Below, one piece after another: positions 29,526 through 38,005 of a DNA stretch of 60,348 bases (its first letter is position 1; every line of letters starts with the position of its first letter). Made by a program: the position numbers and the translations under genes. The DNA comes from Actinomycetota bacterium (GTDB lineage Bacteria; Actinomycetota; Acidimicrobiia; Acidimicrobiales; Iamiaceae): positions 1-60,348 of the forward strand of contig JACPNX010000032.1 in NCBI GenBank assembly GCA_016185275.1, in the 5' to 3' direction. The notes under the pieces are model-generated. The model did no database searches, had not been told where the DNA came from, and was given only the letters and a program-made list of their open reading frames with translations.

Positions 29526-30314
29526 ATGGCGTACGAGGTCTCGACGGCGGTCTACGAGGGACCGTTCGACCTGTTGCTGCACCTGATCCTGCGCGAGCAG
29601 GTCGACCTCTACGAGGTCTCGTTGCGGTCGATCGTCGATGCCTACCTCGCCCACATCGAGGCGATGGACGGTGTCGACCTCGAGGTGGCCACCGAGTTCC
29701 TGCTCATCGCCGCCACCCTGGTCGAGCTCAAGGCTCGCCGGTTGCTGCCGGGCGACGACGACGTGGATCTCGACGAGGAGCTGGCGCTCTGGGAGGAGCG
29801 CGACCTGCTGCTGGCGCGGCTGCTCGAGTGCAAGACGTTCAAGGACGCGGCCGCCGCGCTGGCCCGCGTCGCCGAGCGGGCCGGCCGCTCCTACCCGAGG
29901 CTCGCCGGCGTCGAGGACCGCTTCGTCGACCTCATGCCCGACCTCCTCGCCGGGGTGGGACCGGACCAGCTCGCGGCCGCGTTCGCCCGGGCGGTCACGC
30001 CGAAGCCGGTCCCCACGGTGTCGCTCGAGCACATCGCCTCCATCCGCGTCAGCGTCACCGATGCGGTGGCCGAGCTCGTCGACGAGCTGCCGCGGGTCGG
30101 CCGCATCGGCTTCCGCCAGCTCACCGCCTCCCTGGTCGAGCGGCTCGAGGTGGTCGTGCGGTTCCTGGCCATCCTCGAGCTGTTCAAGCAGGGTCTCGTC
30201 GACATCGAGCAGGCCGAGCGGTTCGGCGACATCCGCATCACCTGGCTCGGTGAGGCTGGCGCAGCGGCCGACACGTCGACCGTGCTGGACCTCGTCGACG
30301 CCTACGACGGCTGA
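29526..30314 (+). CDS. scpA: Segregation and condensation protein A
   Basis: 262 residues, the kleisin subunit of the SMC-ScpA-ScpB condensin. The N-terminus YEGPFDLLLHLILREQVDLY (about 9-28) binds the SMC neck; ATEFLLIAATLVELKARRLL (about 55-74) is the next family hallmark. The C-terminal winged helix includes VVRFLAILELFKQGLVDIEQ (about 213-232). The start is the first ATG after a leaderless-type box. scpB follows 1 nt after the stop, as in nearly all bacteria. Confidence 0.94.
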   Translation: MAYEVSTAVYEGPFDLLLHLILREQVDLYEVSLRSIVDAYLAHIEAMDGVDLEVATEFLLIAATLVELKARRLLPGDDDVDLDEELALWEERDLLLARLLECKTFKDAAAALARVAERAGRSYPRLAGVEDRFVDLMPDLLAGVGPDQLAAAFARAVTPKPVPTVSLEHIASIRVSVTDAVAELVDELPRVGRIGFRQLTASLVERLEVVVRFLAILELFKQGLVDIEQAERFGDIRITWLGEAGAAADTSTVLDLVDAYDG

Positions 30315-30315
30315 C

Positions 30316-31008
30316 GTGACCGGCGGCGACGACCGGCCCGTGGGCGACGACCGGGCCGTGGGTGGCCCGCCCGGGCCTGGCATCCTCGACGGCGTGACCG
30401 TCGAAGTCCGCCGTGCGCTCGAAGCGATCCTCATGGTCGCCGAGCAGCCCGTCGAACCCGCGTTGCTGGGCCAGCTCCTGGAGGTCGCCCCGACGCGCGT
30501 CGAGACCCTGTGCGCCGAGCTCGCCGAGGAGTACGCCGCCGAGCAGCGCGGCTTCACCATCGCACGCGTGGCCGGCGGCTACCGGTTCCAGAGCCACCCG
30601 GACCAGGCGCCCTACGTCGAGCGCTTCGTCCTCGAGGGCCAGCACGCCCGCCTCTCCGGTGCCGCGCTCGAGACGCTGGCCATCGTCGCCTACAAGCAGC
30701 CGATCTCGCGCGCGCAGGTGGCGGCCATCCGGGGCGTCAGCGTCGACGGCGTCGTGCGCACGCTTCACCAGCGCGGCTACATCGCCGAGGTCGCCCGCGA
30801 CAGCGGGCCGGGCCAGGCCGTGCTGTTCGGGACGACCAGCGCCTTCCTGGAGCGGCTGGGGTTGGACACGCTGGACGACCTGCCCTCGATCGTGCAGTTC
30901 GTGCCGGGCGCCGAGGTGGTCGAGGCGCTCGAGCGGGGCCTGCGCGTCGACGCTGCCGAAGAGTCGGGCGAGGATGGGGCCGGTGGAGGAGCTACCGGCC
31001 AGCCCTGA
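30316..31008 (+). CDS. scpB: Segregation and condensation protein B
   Basis: 230 residues; the homodimeric winged-helix partner of ScpA. Key segments are VRRALEAILMVAEQPVEPAL (about 31-50), GFTIARVAGGYRFQSHPD, LSGAALETLAIVAYKQPISR (about 113-132) and QVAAIRGVSVDGVVRTLHQR with GYIAE. The first 25 residues are Gly/Asp-rich and not conserved, so the GTG at 30394 is an alternative start. The 3' end overlaps rluB by 35 nt, implying coupled translation. Confidence 0.92.
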   Translation: MTGGDDRPVGDDRAVGGPPGPGILDGVTVEVRRALEAILMVAEQPVEPALLGQLLEVAPTRVETLCAELAEEYAAEQRGFTIARVAGGYRFQSHPDQAPYVERFVLEGQHARLSGAALETLAIVAYKQPISRAQVAAIRGVSVDGVVRTLHQRGYIAEVARDSGPGQAVLFGTTSAFLERLGLDTLDDLPSIVQFVPGAEVVEALERGLRVDAAEESGEDGAGGGATGQP

Positions 31009-31762
31009 TCACCCGCGGTTGCAGCGCGTGCTCGCCCGGGCCGGGTTCGGCAGCCGCCGCCTCGCCGAGGAGCTGATCGACGCCGGCCGGGTCACGGTCA
31101 ACGGCACCCCGGCCGTGCTGGGCCGTCGCGTCGACCCGGACGTCGACCGCGTCGAGGTGGACGGCGTGCCGGTCGGGGTCCGCCCCGGGCTCGTCCACTA
31201 CCTGCTGAACAAGCCGGCCGGCGTGGTCACCACGGTCACGGACACGCACGGCCGGCCGACGGTGGTGGATCTCGTCCCCGGCGAGCCCCGGGTCTTCCCC
31301 GTGGGTCGACTCGACCTCGACACCGAGGGCCTGCTCCTCCTCACCAACGACGGCGACCTCGCCCACCGGCTCACCCACCCGTCCTTCGGTGTCGAGAAGG
31401 AGTACCTCGCCGAGGTGCAGGGCGAGCCGGCGCGCGGCACGCTCCGGTCGCTGCGAGAGGGGGTCGACCTCGACGACGGGCGCACCGCCCCCGCGAAGGC
31501 GTCGCTGCTGGCCCCCAACCTCCTGCGCATCGCCATCCACGAGGGCCGCAACCGCCAGGTCCGCCGCATGTGCGAAGCCGTCGGCCATCCCGTCGTCCGG
31601 CTCGTGCGCGTGCGCATCGGGCCGGTCCGGGACCGTTCGCTGGCTCCGGGGGAGTGGCGGGCGCTCGCTGCCGACGAGGTGCGCGCCCTCGCCGAGGCCG
31701 CCCGGCCGGTGCCGGCGCGGGTGCCCGGGGAGCGTCCGGGAGCGGCGGGGCCCGGCCGGTAG
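30974..31762 (+). CDS. rluB: 23S rRNA pseudouridine synthase RluB-like
   Basis: 262 residues. An S4 domain (RLQRVLARAGFGSRRLAEEL, about 14-33, then GRVTVNGTPAV) is followed by an RsuA/RluB-type synthase domain with the catalytic Asp in FPVGRLDLDTEGLLLLTNDG (about 112-131) and later HEGRNRQVRRMCEAVGHPV (about 191-209). It probably isomerises a uridine near the peptidyl-transferase centre. The ATG at 30974 lies inside scpB; the GTG at 30983 is also possible. The TAG stop forms part of the promoter box of aroH. Confidence 0.9.
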   Translation: MGPVEELPASPDHPRLQRVLARAGFGSRRLAEELIDAGRVTVNGTPAVLGRRVDPDVDRVEVDGVPVGVRPGLVHYLLNKPAGVVTTVTDTHGRPTVVDLVPGEPRVFPVGRLDLDTEGLLLLTNDGDLAHRLTHPSFGVEKEYLAEVQGEPARGTLRSLREGVDLDDGRTAPAKASLLAPNLLRIAIHEGRNRQVRRMCEAVGHPVVRLVRVRIGPVRDRSLAPGEWRALAADEVRALAEAARPVPARVPGERPGAAGPGR

Positions 31763-31765
31763 CAT
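31758..31765 (+). promoter_or_regulatory. Leaderless-type promoter box for aroH, overlapping the rluB stop
   Basis: GGTAGCAT, 6 nt before the GTG at 31772. Its TAG is the rluB stop codon (31760-31762). Confidence 0.55.
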
Positions 31766-31771
31766 CGCCGC

Positions 31772-32140
31772 GTGCCCGCTGCGCTCCGAGCCCTCCGGGG
31801 CGCCACGACGGTCGACGAGGACACGCCCGAGCAGATCCAGGGGCGGGTCATCGAGCTGCTCGAACGCCTCGTCGAGGCCAACGGGATCGGGCACGACGAC
31901 TTCGTCAGCATCCTGTTCACCGCCACCGACGACATCGCGAGCGCGTTCCCGGCCGCCGCCGCCCGCGTCTACGGCCTCGGCGACGTTCCGCTCATCTGCG
32001 CCCGCGAGCTGTCGATCGTGGGCGGCACCGCCCGGTGCATACGCGTGCTCGTGCACCTCACGACCGAGCGCAGCCGGGCCGAGCTGCACCACGTGTACCT
32101 GCGCGGGGCCCGGGGCCTGCGCGACGACCTCCCCGAGTGA
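31772..32140 (+). CDS. aroH: Chorismate mutase, AroH type
   Basis: 122 residues, the size of Bacillus subtilis AroH, a trimeric enzyme converting chorismate to prephenate. Conserved parts are RALRGATTVDEDTPEQI (about 5-21), VSILFTATDDIASAFPAAAA (about 50-69), VPLICARELSIVGGTARCIR (about 78-97; active-site Glu and Arg) and HHVYLRGARGLRDDL (about 107-121; active-site Tyr). It is transcribed with aroA, so the unit joins two shikimate/aromatic steps. The stop lies in the first of three tandem 17-18-bp repeats that lead into aroA. Confidence 0.92.
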   Translation: MPAALRALRGATTVDEDTPEQIQGRVIELLERLVEANGIGHDDFVSILFTATDDIASAFPAAAARVYGLGDVPLICARELSIVGGTARCIRVLVHLTTERSRAELHHVYLRGARGLRDDLPE

Positions 32141-32186
32141 ACGGGCTCGCCCGAGTGAACGGGCTCCCCGAGTGAACGGGCTCGCC
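32135..32186 (+). repeat. Tandem triplication of the aroH-aroA stop/start junction
   Basis: GAGTGAACGGGCTC occurs at 32135, 32153 and 32170 (18-bp then 17-bp steps). Each copy carries GTGA, a GTG start overlapping a TGA stop. The first TGA ends aroH, the third GTG starts aroA. GTG at 32137 opens a 12-codon frame (VNGLARVNGLPE) whose TGA (32173-32175) overlaps the aroA GTG. Confidence 0.85.
32137..32175 (+). CDS. Possible 12-codon mini-cistron between aroH and aroA
   Basis: GTG at 32137 overlaps the aroH stop (GTGA) and reads VNGLARVNGLPE before a TGA that overlaps the aroA start (GTGA). It arises from the triplicated junction. If translated, it would pass ribosomes from aroH to aroA by two successive termination-reinitiation steps. 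The peptide itself has no recognisable function, and translation is conjecture. Confidence 0.35.
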   Translation: MNGLARVNGLPE

Positions 32187-33596
32187 GATCCCCTGCCGAT
32201 CGAGCCGCTGACCCGGCCGCTCGACGCCACGGTCCGGCCGCCGGGGTCGAAGAGCATCACGATCCGGGCCCTGGTCTGCGCGGCGCTGGCCGACGGCACG
32301 TCGGTCATCGACGGGGCGCTCCTGGCCGACGACACCGGGGCCATGCTCGGCGCGCTGCGCGCGCTCGGCTTCACGGTCGACGTCGACGTCGACGTCGACG
32401 GTGACGGCGACGGCGACGGTGGCGGCGACGGCGATGGCGAGGCCGGCCGGATCACGGTGCACGGCGGCGCGGGCGCGGTGCCGGCCGCCGAGGCCGCGCT
32501 GGACGTGCGCCAGTCGGGCGCGACGGCCCGCTTCCTGGCGCCGGTGCTCGCCCTCGGCGCCGGGCCGTACCGGGTGACCGGCCACCCCCAGATGCTGTCG
32601 CGTCCCATGGGACCGACGTTCGCTGCGCTGCGGGAGCTCGGTGCGAGGGTGGAGGAGCTCGGTCGGCCCGGCCACCTGCCGGCCACGATCGTCGGCGCTG
32701 GGCGCACAGGCGACGAGGCCGCACGGTCTCGGCCCCCGCGCTCCGCGGCCGGGCCCGACCGCGTGCGTCTCCCGGGTGACGTGTCGAGCCAGTTCCTGTC
32801 GGGGCTGCTGCTCGCCGGCCCGGCGCGCCCCGGTGGCCTGGCCGTGGAGCTCACCACCGACCTGGTGTCGCGGCCCTACGTGGACCTGACCCGCTCGGTG
32901 ATGCGCGCCTTCGGCGTCGACGTCGAGGTCGCCGGGCCGCGCACCTTCGTCGTGCCCGCCGGGCCGTACCGTTCGCCCGCACGCTTCGCCGTCGAGCCCG
33001 ACGCCACGGCCGCGTCGTACTTCGAGGCGGCGGCGGCCATCGCGGGGGGAACGGTGCGCATCGACGGGCTCGGCTCCTCCTCGGCGCAGGGCGACGTCGC
33101 CTTCCTCGGCGTGCTGGAGGCCATGGGCGCCACGGTGGAGCGCGGCGCGTCCGCGTGCGTCGTGACCGGGCCCGCCGCGCTCCGCGGCGGGACGTTCGAC
33201 CTCTCCGGGATCTCGGACACGGCGCCGACCCTCGCCGCCCTCGCCGCCTTCGCCACCGAGCCGGTGCGAGCCACGGGCATCGGCTTCATCCGGCGCAAGG
33301 AGACGGACCGCATCGCGGCGGTGGTGGCCGAGCTGCACCGGTGCGGGATCGACGCGGACGAGCAGCCCGACGGTTTCGTGGTCCGCCCCAGCAGGTCGGT
33401 CCGCCCGGCGGTGATCCACACCTACGAGGACCACCGGATGGCCATGGCCTTCGCCCTGCTCGGCCTGCGGGCTCCGGGCATCGCCATCGCCGACCCCGGC
33501 TGCGTGGCCAAGACGTTCCCCGGCTACTGGGACGCCCTGGCGTCCCTGCGCGGTGCGGGCGCGCCGCCGGCCGGACCGTGCCGCCGGCGCGGGTAG
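32172..33596 (+). CDS. aroA: 3-phosphoshikimate 1-carboxyvinyltransferase (EPSP synthase)
   Basis: 474 residues; joins PEP to shikimate 3-phosphate. Conserved segments are RPPGSKSITIRALVCAALAD (about 18-37, the KS motif), RQSGATARFLAPVLALGAGP, RPMGPTFAALRELGA, GDVSSQFLSGLLLAGPA, GIGFIRRKETDRIAAV (about 369-384) and EDHRMAMAFALLGLRAPG. An unusual acidic insertion at residues 69-90, V-D repeats then G-D repeats, makes it about 40 residues longer than usual together with loop Pro/Arg-rich additions near 180-190. The GTG lies in the third copy of the junction repeat. The TAG stop is inside the cmk promoter box. Confidence 0.94.
   Translation: MNGLADPLPIEPLTRPLDATVRPPGSKSITIRALVCAALADGTSVIDGALLADDTGAMLGALRALGFTVDVDVDVDGDGDGDGGGDGDGEAGRITVHGGAGAVPAAEAALDVRQSGATARFLAPVLALGAGPYRVTGHPQMLSRPMGPTFAALRELGARVEELGRPGHLPATIVGAGRTGDEAARSRPPRSAAGPDRVRLPGDVSSQFLSGLLLAGPARPGGLAVELTTDLVSRPYVDLTRSVMRAFGVDVEVAGPRTFVVPAGPYRSPARFAVEPDATAASYFEAAAAIAGGTVRIDGLGSSSAQGDVAFLGVLEAMGATVERGASACVVTGPAALRGGTFDLSGISDTAPTLAALAAFATEPVRATGIGFIRRKETDRIAAVVAELHRCGIDADEQPDGFVVRPSRSVRPAVIHTYEDHRMAMAFALLGLRAPGIAIADPGCVAKTFPGYWDALASLRGAGAPPAGPCRRRG
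32376..32441 (+). repeat. GACGTC/GACGGC hexamer repeats encoding a Val-Asp/Gly-Asp tract in aroA
   Basis: Four GTCGAC units followed by GGCGAC-type units encode VDVDVDVD then GDGDGDGGGDGDG. Slippage-prone simple sequence in a core metabolic gene; the frame is kept. Confidence 0.85.
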
Positions 33597-33599
33597 GGT
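33592..33599 (+). promoter_or_regulatory. Leaderless-type promoter box for cmk, overlapping the aroA stop
   Basis: GGTAGGGT, 9 nt before the ATG at 33609. Its TAG (33594-33596) is the aroA stop codon. Confidence 0.6.
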
Positions 33600-33608
33600 C
33601 CGGCGCCG

Positions 33609-34241
33609 ATGAGGGTCATCGCCATCGACGGTCCGGCCGGTTCGGGCAAGTCCACCGTCGCCCGCCGCCTGGCCGACCGGCTGGGCCTCGGCTACCTGGA
33701 CACGGGCGCGATGTACCGGGCCGTCACCTTCGCCGCACTGCGGCGGGGCATCGACCCCGCCGACGCCGACGACGTGGCCAAGCTGGTGCGGTCGGTCGAC
33801 GTGGAGGTCGGCCGCGACGAGGTCATGGTCGACGGCGTCGACGCCAGCATCGAGATCCGCGGCCCCGAGGTGACCCGGGCGGTGAGCATCGTCGCGGCCA
33901 ACCCCGAGGTACGCACCGAGCTGGTGCGCCGGCAGCGGGAGTGGGTCGGGGCCCGGGGCGGCGGTGTGCTCGAAGGCCGCGACATCGGCACGGTCGTGTT
34001 CCCCGACGCCGATCTCAAGGTGTACCTCACCGCCTCGCCGGACGTCCGGGCGGCGCGCCGCTCCCAGGAGGCCATCGACCTCGACTACGACGTCGTCGCG
34101 GCCGACCTGGCGCGGCGCGACGCGCTCGACGCGGGCCGTCGCGACAGCCCGCTGGCGCAGGCCGACGACGCGCTCGTGGTCGACACCAGCGCCATGTCGG
34201 TGGACGAGATCGTGGACGACCTCGTCGAGCGGCTCCCGTGA
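33609..34241 (+). CDS. cmk: Cytidylate kinase
   Basis: 210 residues; phosphorylates CMP and dCMP. P-loop IDGPAGSGKSTVARRLADRL (about 5-24), then YLDTGAMYRAVTFAAL (about 29-44), VSIVAANPEVR, RRQREWV and GGGVLEGRDIGTVVFPDADL (about 117-136) and KVYLTASPDVRA are diagnostic. Slightly short of the 220-230 typical length but complete. The stop overlaps the plsC GTG by 4 nt. Synteny scp-rluB-cmk-der is kept with three extra genes inserted before der. Confidence 0.95.
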   Translation: MRVIAIDGPAGSGKSTVARRLADRLGLGYLDTGAMYRAVTFAALRRGIDPADADDVAKLVRSVDVEVGRDEVMVDGVDASIEIRGPEVTRAVSIVAANPEVRTELVRRQREWVGARGGGVLEGRDIGTVVFPDADLKVYLTASPDVRAARRSQEAIDLDYDVVAADLARRDALDAGRRDSPLAQADDALVVDTSAMSVDEIVDDLVERLP

Positions 34242-35068
34242 CCACCGAGGAGCCGGCTTCCAGCGGCGGCCAGCCCTCCCCACCGCCGCAAGGGCCACCG
34301 CCGCAAGGGCCACCGCCGGCGGGCGGGCCGGACATCGCCGCGCCTTCCACCGAGGGCCTGACCGTGGCCGAGCGGCGGGTGCGGGTGAGCCGGGACCCAC
34401 TGTCGCCACCGACCCGCGGGCAACGTCTCCTGTACCGCGCTGCGTGGTACCTGCTCGTCGTCGTGGGCAAGGCGATGTTCCGGGTCGAGATCGTGGGCCG
34501 CGACAAGCTGCCCCGGGGACGGCCGTTCCTCTTGGCTCCGGTGCACCGCTCGTACCTCGACTTCGCCTTCGTCGTCGCCGCCGGCTCCCCGGGCCGGCGC
34601 TTGCGCTACCTCGCCAAGGACACGCTGTGGAAGGGGCCGCTGGGCCGGGCCTGGGAGGCGCTCGGGGCGGTGCCGGTCCACCGCGGGTCGGCTGACCGTG
34701 AGGCCCTGCGCGCCTGCATCGGCATCGTCGAGCGGGAGCCACTCGTGATCTTCCCCGAGGGCACCCGCCAGCTCGGTCCCGACGTGAAGCCGCTGTTCGA
34801 CGGCGTGGCCTACGTGCAGAGCCGCACCGGCGTGCCGATCGTCCCGGTGGGCATCGGAGGGTCGGAGGCGGCGTGGCCCAAGGGGCGCAGGATCGTGCGA
34901 CCGCACAAGATCGTCGTCGTCATCGGCGACCCCATCGAGGCGCCCGAGGCCGAGGGCGCCCGGGCCCGACGGCAGTCGGTGCGCCACCAGACCGCTCGGG
35001 TGCGCGAGGAGATCCAGCGCCTGTTCGACGACGCCCAGCGCCGCGCCGGCACCCCGAACGCCGGTTGA
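34238..35068 (+). CDS. plsC: 1-acylglycerol-3-phosphate acyltransferase (PlsC family)
   Basis: 276 residues. The acyltransferase motif I is HRSYLDFAF (about 106-114, H-x4-D), motif II lies around AVPVHRGSADREAL, and motif III is VIFPEGTRQLG (about 170-180); VPIVPVGIGGSEAAWPKGR follows. A hydrophobic segment YLLVVVGKAMFRVEIVG precedes motif I. The first 50 residues are Pro/Gly-rich, with PPPQG repeats, and probably disordered. It should acylate lysophosphatidic acid in the membrane, making phosphatidic acid that pgsA further along also depends on. GTG overlaps the cmk stop. Confidence 0.88.
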   Translation: MTTEEPASSGGQPSPPPQGPPPQGPPPAGGPDIAAPSTEGLTVAERRVRVSRDPLSPPTRGQRLLYRAAWYLLVVVGKAMFRVEIVGRDKLPRGRPFLLAPVHRSYLDFAFVVAAGSPGRRLRYLAKDTLWKGPLGRAWEALGAVPVHRGSADREALRACIGIVEREPLVIFPEGTRQLGPDVKPLFDGVAYVQSRTGVPIVPVGIGGSEAAWPKGRRIVRPHKIVVVIGDPIEAPEAEGARARRQSVRHQTARVREEIQRLFDDAQRRAGTPNAG

Positions 35069-35085
35069 GCTCGCCCTCCAGTCGA

Positions 35086-35130
35086 TCTTTGGTTCTTTGG
35101 CGTGGCAGTGCGTTGCCAAAGAACCAAAGA
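35086..35130. terminator. Bidirectional terminator between plsC and ispH
   Basis: A perfect 16-bp inverted repeat: TCTTTGGTTCTTTGGC (35086-35101) and its complement (35115-35130), with a 13-nt loop. It is AT-rich against the local background and lies between two convergent genes, with A/T runs on both flanks, so it can work in both directions. Confidence 0.88.
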
Positions 35131-35154
35131 AAGGCGAGGCGGGGCGGGGGTGGG

Positions 35155-36189
35155 TCAGACCAGTGCGGTCAGCACCTCGGACGCGTCGATGCGGCGGTCG
35201 TCGGCCCGCGGGCGGTCGGGCACCGAACCCCCGAGCACCAGCGTGGCGGCCACGTCGACGGCCTCGATGAGCTCGCGCAGGTTCCGAGGGGGAGGGAAGT
35301 ACTCGTCCTCCTCGGTGATGGAGACCACCTCGACCTCGTCGCGGGCCACCCCGAGCCGGGCGACTACCTGGTCGACGAGCTCCTCGTAGGCCGAGGCGCC
35401 GGCCGTGATGCCGACCGTGCCCGTCAGGTCGCCAGGCAGCTCGTCGGCCGAGTTCACCCGGAACACCCGCGGGCAGCCGGCCTCCATGGCGAGCTTCTCG
35501 AGCGCCCGGGTGTTCGACGAGTTCGCGGATCCGATCACGACGATGGCATCGCACCGGTCGGCCATCGCCAGCAGCGCGCTCTGCCGGTTGGTGGTGGCGA
35601 AGCAGAGGTCGCTGCGGCCGGGCACCCACATGTCGGGGAAGCGTTCGAGGGCCGCGGCCTGCACACCGGCCCAGTCCCGGTGCGACAGCGTGGTCTGGGC
35701 CAGCAGCGCCACGGGCTCGTCGAAGCCGGGCAGGGCGGCCACCTCCTCCACGCTCTCGACGCGCGCGATCGATCCGGGCGCGACGGCCATCGTGCCGACG
35801 GCCTCCTCGTGGCCCTCGTGGCCGACGTAGAGGATGCGGTAGCCCTTGGCCGCCCGGACCCGGACCTCGTGGTGCACCTTGGTCACGAGCGGGCAGACCG
35901 CGTCGACCACGTAGCCACCCTGTTGCCGGGCCGCGGCCACGACCTCGGGCGCCGAACCGTGGGCCGACAGCATGAGCGGGCTACCCTCGGGCACCTCGGC
36001 GATGTCGTCCACGAAGATCACGCCCTGGGCCCTGAACCGGTCGACGACGAGCTTGTTGTGCACGATCTCGTGGTAGCAGTACACGGGCGGCTCGAAGGCC
36101 CGGACCATCCACGCCAGCGCCTTGATCGCCATCTCCACGCCGGCGCAGAAGCCCCGCGGTTCGGCGAGCAGCACGCGCTCCACGTCCAT
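35155..36189 (-). CDS. ispH: 4-hydroxy-3-methylbut-2-enyl diphosphate reductase
   Basis: 344 residues, the last enzyme of the MEP isoprenoid pathway, an iron-sulfur protein. The three cluster cysteines are visible in AEPRGFCAGVEMAI (about 9-22), VVDAVCPLVTKVHHEV (about 93-108) and SDLCFATTNRQSAL (about 190-203). CYHEIVHNKLVVD, HGSAPEV and VGHEGHEEAVGTM, then TQTTLS-like LLAQTTLS and GSANSSNTRALE are family-typical. ATG preceded on its strand by a leaderless-type box. Products feed quinones and undecaprenyl phosphate used by the envelope enzymes nearby. Confidence 0.95.
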   Translation of the reverse strand: MDVERVLLAEPRGFCAGVEMAIKALAWMVRAFEPPVYCYHEIVHNKLVVDRFRAQGVIFVDDIAEVPEGSPLMLSAHGSAPEVVAAARQQGGYVVDAVCPLVTKVHHEVRVRAAKGYRILYVGHEGHEEAVGTMAVAPGSIARVESVEEVAALPGFDEPVALLAQTTLSHRDWAGVQAAALERFPDMWVPGRSDLCFATTNRQSALLAMADRCDAIVVIGSANSSNTRALEKLAMEAGCPRVFRVNSADELPGDLTGTVGITAGASAYEELVDQVVARLGVARDEVEVVSITEEDEYFPPPRNLRELIEAVDVAATLVLGGSVPDRPRADDRRIDASEVLTALV

Positions 36190-36195
36190 CCCGCC

Positions 36196-36203
36196 AGGGT
36201 ACC
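36196..36203 (-). promoter_or_regulatory. Leaderless-type promoter box for ispH
   Basis: GGTACCCT on the minus strand, 6 nt before the ispH ATG. Confidence 0.6.
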
Positions 36204-36268
36204 GGCGGCCACCATGCCGTCCGAAGGGTCGCCGCTGCGCTCGACCTGCGGGGCGCAGCGGCGCCGCC

Positions 36269-36276
36269 GGTAGCGT
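36269..36276 (+). promoter_or_regulatory. Leaderless-type promoter box for the DUF512 gene
   Basis: GGTAGCGT, 8 nt before the GTG at 36285. It is divergent from ispH, with the two boxes about 65 bp apart. Confidence 0.6.
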
Positions 36277-36284
36277 GGAGCGCC

Positions 36285-38005
36285 GTGTCTGCTCCCCGGG
36301 TCGTCGCCGTCACACCCGGGTCGCCGGCCGCCCGAGCGGGGGTCGAGGTGGGCGACGAGGTCGTCGCCGTGGACGGCGAGGCCCCGCGCGACATCATCCG
36401 CTGGACCTGGCTCACCGAAGACGCCGACCCGGTGCTCGACGTGCGCCGCGGCGGTCTCGAGCGCGAGGTGATCGTGGCCAAGCCGGCGGGCGAACCGCTC
36501 GGCGTCGACGTGCACTCGGCGCTGTTCGACCAGCTGCGCACGTGCGACAACCATTGCGAGTTCTGCTTCATCTACCAGCTGCCGCCGGGTCTGCGCCGCA
36601 GCCTCTACCTCAAGGACGACGACTACCGCCTGTCCTTCCTCTACGGGAACTTCACGACCCTGACCCGCTTCACCGAGGCCGACCTCGAGCGGGTCGTGAC
36701 CGAAGGGCTGGGCCCGCTCAACGTGTCGATCCACGCGACCGACGCCGACGTGCGCAACGACATGCTGCGCAACCGGCGCGGGGGTCCCGCGTTGCGGTGG
36801 CTGCGGGCGCTGCTCGACCACGGCGTCGAGATCCACGGACAGGTCGTGTGCTGCCCGGGACTCAACGACGGCGACGTGCTGGAGGCGACCCTCGCCGGCA
36901 TCGTCGACCGGTTCCCGGAGCTGGCCAGCGTGTGCGTGGTCCCGCTCGGTGTCAGCCGCTTCAACCGCGAACCGCGGATGCGGGTGGCGAGCGCGGCGGA
37001 GGCCCGCCGGGTCGTCACCACGATCTCGGATTGGCAGGCCATCGCGCTCCGGTTGCTCGGCCGCCGTCTCGTGTTCGCCGCCGACGAGTGGTACCTGCTG
37101 GCCGGACTCCCGTTCCCGGAGGCCGACTGCTACGAGGGCTTCCCGATGCACGAAGACGGCGTCGGCATGGTGCGCACGTTCGAGCTGGAGCTGACCGGCG
37201 CGGTCGCGTCGGCCACGGGCGTGCAGCCGGGGTTCTTCGCGTGGGCCGACGCCACGACGGCCGCGCCCGCAGCGCCGGCGGCCTCGTCGGCCTCGGCGGC
37301 CTCGGTGGCGTCCGTTGCCTCGGCCGACCGCCCCGGTCGGTACGAGGCGGCCGGCGATCTGGGTGCGCCGCCCGACGGGTACCGGGCCGTGCGCACGGCC
37401 GCTCCGGAACGGGCCGCGTCCGCCGCGTCCGGCGATCGCGTGGCGTCGGAGCAGGCCGGCGGCTGCGGCGCCGGCCCGAGCGGGGCGGCGGCGGTCGCCA
37501 CGCCCGTGCCGTCACCGGTCTCGGCGGCGGTCGCCACGCCCGTGCCGTCACCGGTCTCGGCGGCGGTCGCCACGCCCGTGCCGTCACCGGTCTCGACGGC
37601 GGTCGCCACGCCCGTGCCGACGGCGGTCGCACTGGCCCCGCCCACCAGCCGGCGCCGGGTCCGCCCGCTCGCGCCGGGCCCCGGCGCGCCGACCGCCGTC
37701 CTGACCGGCGAGTACGGCGCACGCGTGCTGAGGCCCATGCTGGACCAGATCGGCCGGGGTGACGTGCGGGTGATCCCCGTCGAGAACCGCTTCTTCGGCG
37801 GCAACGTGGCCGTCGCCGGTCTCCTCGTCGGCGAGGACCTCGCCCGCGCGCTCGCATCCGAACCGCCCGGCCACCGCTACCTCCTGCCCGACGTCTGCCT
37901 GTCGGGGGGCCGCTTCCTCGACGGCTCCGGCCCCGGCGATCTGCCCCGGCCGGTCGAGGTGGTCCCCACCGACGGGCACGCCCTGCGCCGCGCCCTGGAG
38001 CGGTC

